Source of the DNA: Rhodococcus spelaei
Lineage (GTDB): Bacteria; Actinomycetota; Actinomycetes; Mycobacteriales; Mycobacteriaceae
Assembly (NCBI RefSeq): GCF_006704125.1
Contig: NZ_VIGH01000003.1
Span: forward strand, 310,001 to 374,000
Direction: 5' to 3'
Length of the DNA: 64,000 nt
Within the stretch, counting starts at the first letter, position 1. Every line of letters begins with the position of its first letter. Below, piece after piece: positions 27,810 to 36,071 of the stretch. The translations under genes and the position numbers were made by a program. The notes under the pieces were generated by a model, which ran no database searches, was not told the DNA's origin, and worked only from the letters and a program-made list of their open reading frames with translations.

Positions 27810-28420
27810 CCGAGCCGATCACCCTGCTGATCGCCGACGACCAGGCGTTGGTCCGCGGCGCCCTGGCCGCCCTGCTCGACCTCGAGTCCGACCTCAGTGT
27901 GGTCGCGGAGGTCGGACGCGGCGACGAGGTGCTGGCCGCGGTGCGGACGCATCGACCGCAGGTCGCGCTGTTGGACGTGGAGATGCCGGGCATGGACGGC
28001 ATCGCGGTGGCCGAGCAGTTGCGGCGCGAGTGTCCGGATGTGCGGATCCTCATGGTCACCACCTTCGGGCGGCCCGGGTACCTGCGCCGCGCGATCGACG
28101 CGGGCGCGAGTGGATTCGTGGTCAAGGACACCCCCGCCCGGGAACTGGCGGACGCGGTGCGCAGGGTCCACCTGGGTCTGCGGGTGGTCGACCCGACGCT
28201 CGCGACCGAGACGTTGGCGACGGGCTCCTCGCCGCTGACCGCGCGCGAACGCGACGTGTTGCGGGCGGCGTCCGGGGGTGCGAGCACCGGCGTGATCGCG
28301 AAGACCCTGCACCTGTCCGAGGGCACCGTGCGCAACCACCTGTCCTCGGCGATCGGGAAGACCGGTACCAGCACCCGCGGCGAGGCCGTCCGCGCCGCCG
28401 AACGGCTCGGCTGGCTGTAG
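27806..28420 (+). CDS. NarL/FixJ family response regulator
   Basis: A 204-residue regulator: receiver domain with Asp11/Asp12, phospho-acceptor Asp57 (ALLDVEMPGMDG) and the conserved Lys in VVKDTPA, then a LuxR-type HTH (LTARERDVLRAASGGASTGVIAKTLHLSEGTVRNHLSSAIGK). ATG 27806 overlaps the kinase stop by four bases. Cognate partner of the upstream kinase; the likely target is the exporter operon that carries it. Confidence 0.95.
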   Translation: MTEPITLLIADDQALVRGALAALLDLESDLSVVAEVGRGDEVLAAVRTHRPQVALLDVEMPGMDGIAVAEQLRRECPDVRILMVTTFGRPGYLRRAIDAGASGFVVKDTPARELADAVRRVHLGLRVVDPTLATETLATGSSPLTARERDVLRAASGGASTGVIAKTLHLSEGTVRNHLSSAIGKTGTSTRGEAVRAAERLGWL

Positions 28421-28493
28421 TGCCTGGCAGAGAACACCGGCTCCGCGCGTGCCGTTGGTCGGTGCAGTGCGGGCCGGCTGGCAGACTTGCGGA

Positions 28494-29171
28494 GTGAGTT
28501 ACTCAGCAGCAGGCGAACGCGACACCGATCGTCTCGGGTTCGGGGGCACCCTGGCCCGGTGGACGCGTCGCGTCGTGGTCGGGGTGATCCTGATCGCCGT
28601 GCTGCTGGTCGGCGGTACCGCGTTCCGGGTGTGGCAGGTGGCCAGGATCAACGACCTCACCCACGCCGACGCGATCGTGGTGCTCGGCGCCGCGCAGTAC
28701 TCGGGGACACCCTCGTCGGTGTTCGAAGCCCGACTGGAGCAGGCGGCGAAGCTGTTCGAGGAGGGTGTCGCGCCCACGGTCGTCACGGTCGGCGGCAAAC
28801 AGGTCGGCGACGAGTACACCGAGGCGGCGTCCGGCCGCAACTACCTGATCGGTCGCGGCGTGCCGGGGAACCGGATCATCGCGGTCGAGGAGGGTTCCGA
28901 CACCCTCCGCAGCATCGAGGGCGTCAGCCGGGTGATGGGGGAGCACTCGATGAACTCCGCCGTGCTCGTCAGCGACCCGTGGCACTCCCTTCGGACCCGC
29001 ACCATGGCCCGCGACGCCGGGCTCGAGGCCTGGACCGCGCCGACCCGGCAGGGGCCGGCGGTCTTCACCCGCGAGTCGCAGATCCACGGAATTGCCAGGG
29101 AGACAGGTGCTTTGGTGTGGTATCAGCTGACCCACTTCTCTGCGGACTTCCCGTACACGGCGGGGCAGTGA
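28494..29171 (+). CDS. YdcF/SanA-like membrane protein (DUF218)
   Basis: A 225-residue protein with one N-terminal transmembrane helix (about 24-43) and an extracytoplasmic DUF218 domain: [43 protein letters not shown] and [12 protein letters not shown]. The family is linked to envelope and carrier-lipid homeostasis in Gram-negative bacteria; the role here is unproven. GTG 28494 follows CAGACT by six bases, so the transcript may be leaderless. Its stop overlaps the dGTPase start (GTGA). Confidence 0.85.
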   Translation: MSYSAAGERDTDRLGFGGTLARWTRRVVVGVILIAVLLVGGTAFRVWQVARINDLTHADAIVVLGAAQYSGTPSSVFEARLEQAAKLFEEGVAPTVVTVGGKQVGDEYTEAASGRNYLIGRGVPGNRIIAVEEGSDTLRSIEGVSRVMGEHSMNSAVLVSDPWHSLRTRTMARDAGLEAWTAPTRQGPAVFTRESQIHGIARETGALVWYQLTHFSADFPYTAGQ

Positions 29172-30439
29172 CCTCCGTGTCCTACACCGAACACGCCCTC
29201 GAGCGCCGCGTCGTCGAGCCACCCAAGACCGGCGGACTGCCCGGCACCACCGCCGCGCGCAGCGACTTCTCCCGCGACCGTGCCCGCGTGCTGCACAGCG
29301 CCGCACTGCGCCGGCTCGCCGACAAGACCCAGGTGGTCGGCCCGCGCGACGGCGACACCCCCCGCACCCGTCTCACCCACTCGATCGAGGTCGCGCAGAT
29401 CGGTCGCGGCATCGCCGACGGCCTCGGCTGCGACCCCGACCTGGTGGACCTGGCCGGCCTCGCGCACGACATCGGGCACCCGCCCTACGGACACAACGGG
29501 GAGAAGGCGCTCGACGAGGTGGCCGCGGAGTGCGGCGGGTTCGAGGGCAACGCGCAGAACCTGCGGATCCTCACCAGCCTCGAACCGAAGGTCCTCGGCG
29601 GCGACGGCCGCAGCGTCGGACTCAACCTCACCCGCGCCGCGCTCGACGCGTCGATCAAGTACCCGTGGACGCGGCCGTCACCCGGCGCCAAGTTCGGCGC
29701 CTACGACGACGACGCCGAGATCCTGGCCTGGGTGCGTGCGGGCGCGCCCGGGACCCGACGGTGCCTCGAGTCCCAGGTGATGGACTGGGCGGACGACGTG
29801 GCGTACTCGGTGCACGACGTCGAGGACGGGGTGATCGCCGGCCGCATCGACCTGCGCGCTCTGGCCGACCCCGCCGAGCGGCGTGCACTCGCCGAGATGG
29901 GGGCCGCCGAGTTCCGGGGCCTGGTCGTCGACGACCTCGTCGAAGCCGCGCGCCGGCTGTCCGTGCTGCCCGTCGTGGTGGCCGCGGGCGGCAACTTCGA
30001 CGGCACCCTGGCCAGTTCGGTGGCGCTGAAGAACCTGACCAGCGAGCTGGTCGGGCGGTTCGCCACCGCCGCGGTCACCGCGACCCGGGAGGTCGCGGGC
30101 GGGGCGCCGCTGTCCCGGTACGCCGCCGACCTGGAGATCCCACCGGTCGTGGGGGCCGAGGTCGCGTTGCTCAAGACCGTTGCATTGCGATACGTGATGT
30201 CCGACGCCGGGCACAAGACGAAGCAGGACCGCCAGCGCGACCGCATTCACCGGGTCGCGCAGTGGCTGATGCAGACCGCGCCGAGCTGCCTCGATCCGAT
30301 CCTGCTGCCGGCCTGGGAACGCGCACACGACGACGCGGCCCGCACCCGGGTGATCGTGGACCAGATCGCCTCCTACACCGAGAGCCGGCTCGAGCGCGTC
30401 GACAAGCAGAGCCTCGGCGCCCAGGCCTCCTGGGGGTAG
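29168..30439 (+). CDS. dgt: Deoxyguanosine triphosphate triphosphohydrolase
   Basis: A 423-residue HD-domain dGTPase. His71 ([13 protein letters not shown]) and His100-Asp101 ([14 protein letters not shown]) are metal ligands, with a further Asp in [18 protein letters not shown]. It hydrolyses dGTP to deoxyguanosine and triphosphate and helps balance dNTP pools. It corresponds to M. tuberculosis Rv2344c; dnaG lies nearby as in that genome. GTG 29168 overlaps the previous stop; GTG 29177 is a possible alternative. Confidence 0.94.
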   Translation: MTSVSYTEHALERRVVEPPKTGGLPGTTAARSDFSRDRARVLHSAALRRLADKTQVVGPRDGDTPRTRLTHSIEVAQIGRGIADGLGCDPDLVDLAGLAHDIGHPPYGHNGEKALDEVAAECGGFEGNAQNLRILTSLEPKVLGGDGRSVGLNLTRAALDASIKYPWTRPSPGAKFGAYDDDAEILAWVRAGAPGTRRCLESQVMDWADDVAYSVHDVEDGVIAGRIDLRALADPAERRALAEMGAAEFRGLVVDDLVEAARRLSVLPVVVAAGGNFDGTLASSVALKNLTSELVGRFATAAVTATREVAGGAPLSRYAADLEIPPVVGAEVALLKTVALRYVMSDAGHKTKQDRQRDRIHRVAQWLMQTAPSCLDPILLPAWERAHDDAARTRVIVDQIASYTESRLERVDKQSLGAQASWG

Positions 30440-30510
30440 GCGCTGCGCGCCCGTGCGCGCCGTTTACCCCAACTGGGGTGCACAGCGCTCACAGTGCCGA
30501 AGGCGCCTAC
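30436..30510. terminator. Palindromic element joining two convergent stop codons
   Basis: GTAGGCGC (30436-30443) and GCGCCTAC (30503-30510) are perfect outer arms containing the TAG stops of dgt (plus) and the dipeptidase (minus). Inside, 30453-30492 forms a second imperfect hairpin around TACCCC-AAC-TGGGGT. The inner part is closely related to 62814-62853. Probably a bidirectional terminator. Confidence 0.7.
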
Positions 30511-31691
30511 GGCAGCACCTGCGCCATCACCCGCAGGGTGTTGCCGCCCATGATCGCCCGGATGTCGTCGTCGCTGTGGCCGCGGTCGCGCAGCTCCTGC
30601 GTGATCACCGCGATCTCGCTGGTGTCCCAGGCGACCGTGGTCGAGCCGTCGTAGTCGCTGCCGAGCGCCGCGGTCTGCAGGCCGCCGACGGCGATGACGT
30701 GCTCGATCGCGTCGACCACGGCGGCCGGGGTCAACTCGCACACCGCGGCGTCCCAGTAGCCGATGCCGACCACCCCGCCGGTCGCCGCCACCCCGCGGAT
30801 CTCGTCGTCGGTCAGGTTGCGGTTGACGTCGCAGGTCGCCTGCACGCCGCCGTGGCTGGCGACGACGGGACGGGTCGCGCGGGCGAGCATCTCCGCGATC
30901 GCCGGGTGGCTCGCGTGCGCGATGTCGACGATCACCCCGCGCCGCTCCATCTCCGCGAACACCTGCCGGCCGAGATCGGTCAGCCCGCCCTTGACCTCCC
31001 CGTGCATCGAGCCGCCGACCTCGTTGTCGAAGAAGTGGGTGAAGCCCGCCATCCGCATGCCTGCGTCGTAGAGCCGGTCGAAGTTCTCGATCCGGCCCTC
31101 GAGGTTCTGCAGGCCCTCGACCGAGAACAGCGCCCCCGTCACGTTCTTGCCGGCCGCCCGATCGGCGAGCAGTGTCTCCAGGTCGGCGCGCGTGCGCACG
31201 AGCTGGAGCTGGCCGTTCGAGTCGGCGGCGGCGGTCGCGAGCTTGTCGGCGTGGTAGAGCGACCGCTCCAGCAGCGAGCCCCAGGTGCGCGGCGGCTGCA
31301 ACTGGGCGAAGGTCAGGAGCGTGATGTTGTCGGACTCCGCGGAGTTCGAGTCGTAGTTCTGACCCTTCGGCGACTTCGACACCGACGAGAACACCTGCAG
31401 GGCCACATTGCCCTCCTGCAGGCGGGGCAGGTCCATGTGGCCGCGGGAGGACCGCTCGAGGAGGTCGCGATCCCACATCAGGGTGTCCGAGTGCATGTCG
31501 GCGATCTGCAGGCTGTCGTGGAGCCGCTGCGTCTCGGGTGTGACCTCGGGCAGGTCACCGGCCTCGACCTTGTTCATGCTGCGCTCGACGGCACCGGGGG
31601 CGATCGTGAAGAAGCCGACCGCGGCTGCGGCGACCACGACGGGCAGACCGATCAGAATGCGACGCAGCCATCTGCGCTTCGGTGACGACAT
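30507..31691 (-). CDS. Membrane-anchored dipeptidase (renal dipeptidase family M19)
   Basis: 394 residues. An N-terminal signal/anchor (about 11-33) precedes an M19 dipeptidase TIM barrel. Metal ligands are His67 and Asp69 (DMHSDTL), Glu in FSVEGL, and His residues in DIAHASH and VASHGG, with GSDYDG near the end. The family cleaves dipeptides, often with D-residues, using two zinc ions, and would act outside the cytoplasmic membrane. The start ATG at 31691 fits the signal sequence. Convergent with dgt and divergent from dnaG. Confidence 0.9.
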   Translation of the reverse strand: MSSPKRRWLRRILIGLPVVVAAAAVGFFTIAPGAVERSMNKVEAGDLPEVTPETQRLHDSLQIADMHSDTLMWDRDLLERSSRGHMDLPRLQEGNVALQVFSSVSKSPKGQNYDSNSAESDNITLLTFAQLQPPRTWGSLLERSLYHADKLATAAADSNGQLQLVRTRADLETLLADRAAGKNVTGALFSVEGLQNLEGRIENFDRLYDAGMRMAGFTHFFDNEVGGSMHGEVKGGLTDLGRQVFAEMERRGVIVDIAHASHPAIAEMLARATRPVVASHGGVQATCDVNRNLTDDEIRGVAATGGVVGIGYWDAAVCELTPAAVVDAIEHVIAVGGLQTAALGSDYDGSTTVAWDTSEIAVITQELRDRGHSDDDIRAIMGGNTLRVMAQVLP

Positions 31692-31747
31692 GGCGCGAAT
31701 CCTAGGTGGTCGTCCGCCGAGCGGCGGGGACGCCGCCGTGCAGGCCC

Positions 31748-31753
31748 TAGACT
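31748..31753 (+). promoter_or_regulatory. dnaG -10 element, leaderless start
   Basis: TAGACT lies six bases before the dnaG GTG, so transcription probably starts at or next to the start codon. Confidence 0.6.
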
Positions 31754-31759
31754 GTCCCC

Positions 31760-33667
31760 GTGGCCGGCCGAATTCCTGAACGAGACGTAGCGGCCATTCG
31801 CGAGCGAACCCACATCGAGGACATCGTCGGCGAGTACGTCGCGCTCAAGCGCAGCGGCGGCGACTCCATGAAGGGCCTGTGCCCCTTCCACGACGAGAAG
31901 TCTCCGTCCTTCCACGCCCGGCCCAACCACGGCACCTACCACTGCTTCGGCTGCGGCGAGGGCGGCGACGTCTACTCGTTCCTGCAGAAAATCGAGCACA
32001 TCTCGTTCGTCGAGGCCGTCGAGCAGCTCGCGGACCGGATCAACTACACCATCTCCTACGAGGGCGGCGGGCCGTCTGTTCAGCGCGACCGCGGCACCCG
32101 GGCCCGGCTGGTCGCGGCCAACGCGGCCGCCCAGGAGTTCTACGCCGCCCGGCTGCGCGAGCCCGACGCCCAGACCGCCCGCGACTACCTGACCGAGCGC
32201 AACTTCGACGGCCAGGTCGCCGTCACCTTCGGCTGCGGCTACGCCCCCGACGGCTGGGACACCCTCACCAAGCACCTGCTGACGAAGGGCTTCGAGGCCA
32301 AGGAGATCATCGACGCCGGTCTCGCCACCCCGGGCAAGCGCGGCACTCCGATCGACCGGTTCCGGCGTCGGCTGGTGTGGCCGATCCGCAACCTCAGCGG
32401 CGACGTCATCGGTTTCGGCGCCCGCAAGCTCTTCGACGACGACACCATGCCCGGCAAGTACATCAACACACCGGAAACCATGCTGTACAAGAAGTCTCAG
32501 GTGCTGTTCGGGCTCGACCTGGCCAAGCGGGACATCGCCAAGGGACACCAGGCGGTGATCGTCGAGGGCTACACCGACGTGATGGCCATGCACCTGGCCG
32601 GGGTCAAGACCGCCGTCGCCGCCTGCGGTACCGCCTTCGGCGAGGACCATCTCGCGATGCTGCGCCGACTCCTGATGGACGACAGCTATTTTCGCGGTGA
32701 GGTGATCTACACCTTCGACGGTGACGCGGCCGGCCAGGCGGCGGCGATGAAGGCGTTCGAGGGCGACCAGAAGATGGCCGGGCAGACCTACGTGGCGGTG
32801 GCCCCGGACGGCATGGACCCGTGCGAGTTGCGCCAGGCGTCCGGCGACGCGGCCGTCCGCGATCTGGTGGCCCGGCGAATCCCGATGTTCCGGTTCGTGA
32901 TCCGGTCGCTGCTCGCCGAGCACGATCTCGACACCGGCGAGGGTCGGGTCGAGGCATTGCGGCGGACGGTGCCGGTCGTCGCCCAGATCAAGGACGCCGC
33001 GCTGCGCGAGGACTACGCCCGCCAGCTCGCCGGGTGGATCGGGTGGGACGACATCCCGACCGTGATCAAGCGGGTCCGGGAGGAGAGCCGGCGCCAATCG
33101 TCGCGGCGCGGGCAGCCGCAGCGGCCGGGACGATTCCGGGAGGACTCTCAGCCGGTCGCGGAAGCGCCCGCGGGCCCGGCGCGCCCCAACCCCCGCGATC
33201 CCGCGCTGTGGCCGCAGCGGGACGCGCTCAAGGCCGCGCTGCAGTACCCGGAGGTCGCGGGTTCGGTGTTCGACTCGCTGCCGACGGAGACGTTCACCCA
33301 CCCCGCCTACGCGTTGGTTCGTCAGGCGATGTCCGACGCGGGCGGCACCGCGGCCGGACTCGGTGGTGCCGAGTGGATGGACGCGGTAGGCAAGCTCGCG
33401 GACCCGCTGCAGTCGCTGGTGACCGAGCTCGCGGTCGAACCGATCCGGGCGTCCGACGTGCCCCGGTACATCCCGCAGGTGCTCGCGCGGCTGCAGGAGG
33501 TGTGGGTCGGGCAGCAGGTGGCCGACCTCAAGTCCAAGCTGCAGCGGATGTCGCAGGCCGATCAGCCGGACGACTACATGGCGCTGTTCGGTGACCTGGT
33601 CGCGCTCGAGCAGTACCGCCGGAGCCTGCTCGAGCAGGCCGTCGGCGACAGCGCCGACGACTACTGA
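31760..33667 (+). CDS. dnaG: DNA primase
   Basis: A 635-residue DnaG. The N-terminal CHC2 zinc finger has Cys41, His44, Cys62 and Cys65 (CPFHDEKSPSF and YHCFGCGEGGD). A Toprim RNA polymerase core carries VEGYTDVMAMH and FDGDAAGQ, followed by a C-terminal helicase-binding domain from about 495. A basic linker RRQSSRRGQPQRPGR joins core and C-terminus. It makes RNA primers for replication. The GTG start is preceded by TAGACT, pointing to a leaderless mRNA. Unlike in enterobacteria it is not in an rpsU-dnaG-rpoD operon. Confidence 0.97.
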   Translation: MAGRIPERDVAAIRERTHIEDIVGEYVALKRSGGDSMKGLCPFHDEKSPSFHARPNHGTYHCFGCGEGGDVYSFLQKIEHISFVEAVEQLADRINYTISYEGGGPSVQRDRGTRARLVAANAAAQEFYAARLREPDAQTARDYLTERNFDGQVAVTFGCGYAPDGWDTLTKHLLTKGFEAKEIIDAGLATPGKRGTPIDRFRRRLVWPIRNLSGDVIGFGARKLFDDDTMPGKYINTPETMLYKKSQVLFGLDLAKRDIAKGHQAVIVEGYTDVMAMHLAGVKTAVAACGTAFGEDHLAMLRRLLMDDSYFRGEVIYTFDGDAAGQAAAMKAFEGDQKMAGQTYVAVAPDGMDPCELRQASGDAAVRDLVARRIPMFRFVIRSLLAEHDLDTGEGRVEALRRTVPVVAQIKDAALREDYARQLAGWIGWDDIPTVIKRVREESRRQSSRRGQPQRPGRFREDSQPVAEAPAGPARPNPRDPALWPQRDALKAALQYPEVAGSVFDSLPTETFTHPAYALVRQAMSDAGGTAAGLGGAEWMDAVGKLADPLQSLVTELAVEPIRASDVPRYIPQVLARLQEVWVGQQVADLKSKLQRMSQADQPDDYMALFGDLVALEQYRRSLLEQAVGDSADDY

Positions 33668-33683
33668 GCTGGGGAGTGCTGAG

Positions 33684-33923
33684 CTACTTCCGGTCGCGGG
33701 GGACGTAGATAGTGGTGTCCTTGTCGATGGCCTCGAGCGGTTCGAGCCTCGGCTGGGTGTTGAGGCTGTCCGAGAGTCTCTGGCGGCCGACCTCGATGAC
33801 CTTCTTCGTCGCGGGGCTCCCGACGATCGCCTTGGTCGTCCGGCTGATCTGTTCGTAGCGGGCGCGGCCGGCCTTCGTGCCCAGCACGTACCCCGCCGCG
33901 ACCCCGATCAACAAGCGCATCAT
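33684..33923 (-). CDS. Small membrane-associated protein (YtxH-like)
   Basis: A 79-residue protein starting MMRLLIGVAAGYVLGTKAGRARYEQI: a short hydrophobic helix with glycines followed by a basic amphipathic helix, as in YtxH-type stress proteins. It matches M. tuberculosis Rv2342 in size and place, convergent with dnaG. AGGAGGG sits nine bases before the first ATG. Function unknown. Confidence 0.75.
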   Translation of the reverse strand: MMRLLIGVAAGYVLGTKAGRARYEQISRTTKAIVGSPATKKVIEVGRQRLSDSLNTQPRLEPLEAIDKDTTIYVPRDRK

Positions 33924-34059
33924 GAACTGCTTTCCCTCCTGTCGAACGGCCTGACACAGTGTGCCTGATGGGCCTGCGGGCAGGCGATTTGGTACCAGGG
34001 TGGGTCTATGGGTTAAAGTCTGTTCCGCAGCCAGGCGAGAGCGACGGCTGCTGAGGTAA

Positions 34060-34132
34060 TCCCCTGTAGCTCAATTGGCAGAGCTTCCGACTGTTAATCG
34101 GACGGTTGCTGGTTCGAGTCCAGCCGGGGGAG
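34060..34132 (+). tRNA. tRNA-Asn (GTT)
   Basis: 73 bases fold as a tRNA: acceptor TCCCCTG pairs with CGGGGGA, the anticodon loop CTGTTAATC gives anticodon GTT, and the T-loop is GGTTCGAGTCC. CCA is not encoded. A strong terminator follows. Confidence 0.97.
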
Positions 34133-34138
34133 CTTCAG

Positions 34139-34179
34139 AAGGCCCCCGACCAAGTGCAAGCCTGGTCGGGGGCCTTTTT
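34139..34179 (+). terminator. Intrinsic terminator of tRNA-Asn
   Basis: A perfect 12-bp stem (GGCCCCCGACCA / TGGTCGGGGGCC, extended by AA/TT) with a ten-base loop is followed by TTTTT. Confidence 0.95.
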
Positions 34180-34443
34180 CGTGTCTCCGGCCGCCCGATT
34201 CCGCGTCATGTGAGCATCGTCGTCGAGAGCGGCGCGGGACGGGCCCTTCGGCGATGTCGGCGGCGACAGTTCAGATCCCGCGGCGCTGCCATGACGCACA
34301 GTCCTCGACCGCTACCCGGCCGCCCTCGTGGTTATCGTGGGAGCCGGAGATCGTCCGAGACCCTCGCCGCACGGGGTCGGCACCGGTGCCGGTAGCATTT
34401 GGCCGTCCGAATGTGCGCGTCAGAGCGCGTGTGAGGGACGAAT
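34180..34443. other. Gap between two tRNA genes
   Basis: No convincing gene. TAGCAT at 34393-34398, about 45 bases before the second tRNA, may be its -10 element. Nothing else stands out. Confidence 0.4.
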
Positions 34444-34517
34444 GGGGCGGTAGCTCAGTCGGTTAGAGCCGTGGACTCATAATCCATTGGTCGCGGGTTC
34501 GAGCCCCGCCCGCCCCA
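34444..34517 (+). tRNA. tRNA with CAT anticodon (Met, or Ile2)
   Basis: 74 bases: acceptor GGGGCGG pairs with CCGCCCC, discriminator A, anticodon stem TGGAC/ATCCA around CTCATAA, T-loop GGTTCGAGCCC. CCA is not encoded. The anticodon is CAT. The initiator mismatch is absent, so it is elongator Met, or an Ile2 tRNA read with lysidine; I cannot separate these by eye. Confidence 0.9.
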
Positions 34518-34553
34518 CTCGGCCGTGCGATCCTCTGCTGCGGCATCAACGCA

Positions 34554-34595
34554 GAACGGGCGGTCACCGCGACTGCTCGCGGCGACCGCCCGTTC
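34554..34595. terminator. Hairpin between tRNA and convergent gene
   Basis: A stem GAACGGGCGGTC / GACCGCCCGTTC with an inner CGCGA/TCGCG stem. It lies between the CAT-tRNA and the end of the secreted protein gene and probably terminates both. No T-run. Confidence 0.7.
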
Positions 34596-34607
34596 GGCGT
34601 CAGGCGC

Positions 34608-35681
34608 TCACTTCCCGTGTGCGGCCTTGTATTCCAGTGCGTACGCGATCTTGCCGGGCTTGGCGTCCGAGTACGGTACCGACAGCTTGGCGAACTCGCC
34701 CTTGCCTTCGGCCTTGCCGTCGTTCCACTGCGCCAGGGCGCCGAGCTGGCCGGCGGTGAAGCCGCTGTCGACGACCGTGCCGGTGGGGAGGGCGGTCTGC
34801 GCCTTGGTCACTCGCTTGACGGTGTCGAGGTAGCTGGTCAGATCGCGCGGGTTCCAGCCGCTGATGTCGGCCGCGTCCTTGTCGCGCAACCACGCGCCCC
34901 AGTAGAACTCCTGGAACGGGATGGTGCCGGCGGTGAAGCCGATGTCCCGCGCGAAGTACATGAGGCTGCGGTACTTGTCGTCGGCGAAGTTGGCGAGGCC
35001 GACACCGGCGGGGAGGGTGTCGACTGCGACCTCCTTGCCGTTCACGTCGCGGTTCCAGACCCACCCGTTCTTGTGCATCTCGGCCCAGAAATCGTTGACG
35101 GACAGAGCGCTCAGGTTGCCGAGCACGCGAAGGCGCACGTGCACGTCGGGGCCCTCGGTCTCGTAGAAGGAGGTCAGCGTGTGGTGGCCGTCGGTCAGGT
35201 AGAGCTTGCCCGCGGGACCGACCACGACCGTCTTCATCGGCGCGATGGAATCGGCGGTCTCCTGGCCGACGGGCAGTTCGCAGGTGAACGAACCGGGGTC
35301 GGCGATCTTGGCGGCCGGCGTCACCGAGACGGCCTTGACCTGTCCGTTCGCCTCGCACCAGTCGTCGAACTTCTTGTTGATCGTGTCCTTGCCGAGGGTG
35401 TACCGGCCGAGCTTGTAGTACACCTCGTCGTAGCCGAGCGAGGGCTGCGTGGCGCGCACGTCGCCGATCCGGACGTCGAGCAGATCGCCGGTCTGGGCGC
35501 AGCGGTACTGGTAGTCGAGCGCGGACCCGCTCGACAGCAGTTCGGCGAGGCTGCCGGCGGACGGACCGCAGACCCGCGTCGTGGGCGCGGCGGCGGCGGT
35601 GCTCGCCGTGCCGAGGGCGCTGGCACCGACGAGGGCGAACGCGGCGAGCGTCGTGAACGCGGTGCGCGTGGTGAGGGGCAT
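34608..35681 (-). CDS. Secreted ParB/Srx-fold protein (ParBc_2-like)
   Basis: A 357-residue protein with a clear Sec signal peptide (about 1-32, cleavage near STAAAAP). The mature part resembles the ParB-like nuclease family ParBc_2. A strand and helix VRATQPSLGYDEVYYKLGRY is followed after some 90 residues by VVVGPAGKLYLTDGHHTLTSFYE, where DGHH is the conserved core. Four cysteines could form disulfides outside the cell. Intracellular ParB/sulfiredoxin folds bind nucleotides; why one is exported is not known. The gene stands alone with a hairpin after it. Family assignment is by motif; activity is not established. Confidence 0.65.
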   Translation of the reverse strand: MPLTTRTAFTTLAAFALVGASALGTASTAAAAPTTRVCGPSAGSLAELLSSGSALDYQYRCAQTGDLLDVRIGDVRATQPSLGYDEVYYKLGRYTLGKDTINKKFDDWCEANGQVKAVSVTPAAKIADPGSFTCELPVGQETADSIAPMKTVVVGPAGKLYLTDGHHTLTSFYETEGPDVHVRLRVLGNLSALSVNDFWAEMHKNGWVWNRDVNGKEVAVDTLPAGVGLANFADDKYRSLMYFARDIGFTAGTIPFQEFYWGAWLRDKDAADISGWNPRDLTSYLDTVKRVTKAQTALPTGTVVDSGFTAGQLGALAQWNDGKAEGKGEFAKLSVPYSDAKPGKIAYALEYKAAHGK

Positions 35682-36071
35682 GGGTGGGTGATCTCCTGAT
35701 CGACGGGGCGGTGTGCAGTCACCCTGATCTGCCCCGGTGACCGAGCGACCGCTTGGTGATGGACGACCCCTGGCCGGTGGGTGAACGGCAGGGACCGTCG
35801 ACCGATCCCGTCCATCATCTGGACGACGGGGGCGACTGACGGACGAACGTCCAGTTCGCGACGCGTTCGGTGCCCCGTCGGCTGTGTCGACACGCCGACC
35901 TGACTGTCCGGTAACCGCTTTTCACCTGGCATTTCGGAACTCCGTTAGACCTTGCTACGAAATTCCCTTAGAACGTGTTCCAATTCCGCCGGATTCGGGC
36001 TATCGTGTGCCCTTGTGATCACCGTCACCTCGATCACGAGAAGCTGACGCGGAACGAAAGGCCGGAACGAA
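35682..36071. promoter_or_regulatory. Divergent promoter region, secreted protein / alcohol dehydrogenase
   Basis: 390 bases without a gene. The half nearest the dehydrogenase is AT-richer and holds the TNNAACNNGTTNNA site at 35969-35982. I see no other convincing motif; the dehydrogenase has GGAACGAA rather than a strong ribosome site before its ATG. Confidence 0.5.
35969..35982. promoter_or_regulatory. KstR-type box (TNNAACNNGTTNNA)
   Basis: TAGAACGTGTTCCA matches the 14-bp KstR consensus at every fixed position, about 90 bases before the dehydrogenase start. Other TetR proteins with the AAC-N2-GTT core could also use it. Confidence 0.5.

Noticed and set aside
28494-30439. YdcF-dGTPase pair as a viral dNTP-depletion defence
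   Set aside because: The dGTPase is the housekeeping type in the same place as in M. tuberculosis, beside dnaG.
34444-34517. Initiator tRNA-Met
   Set aside because: The first acceptor pair is G-C and the anticodon stem lacks the run of three G-C pairs, so it is not the initiator.
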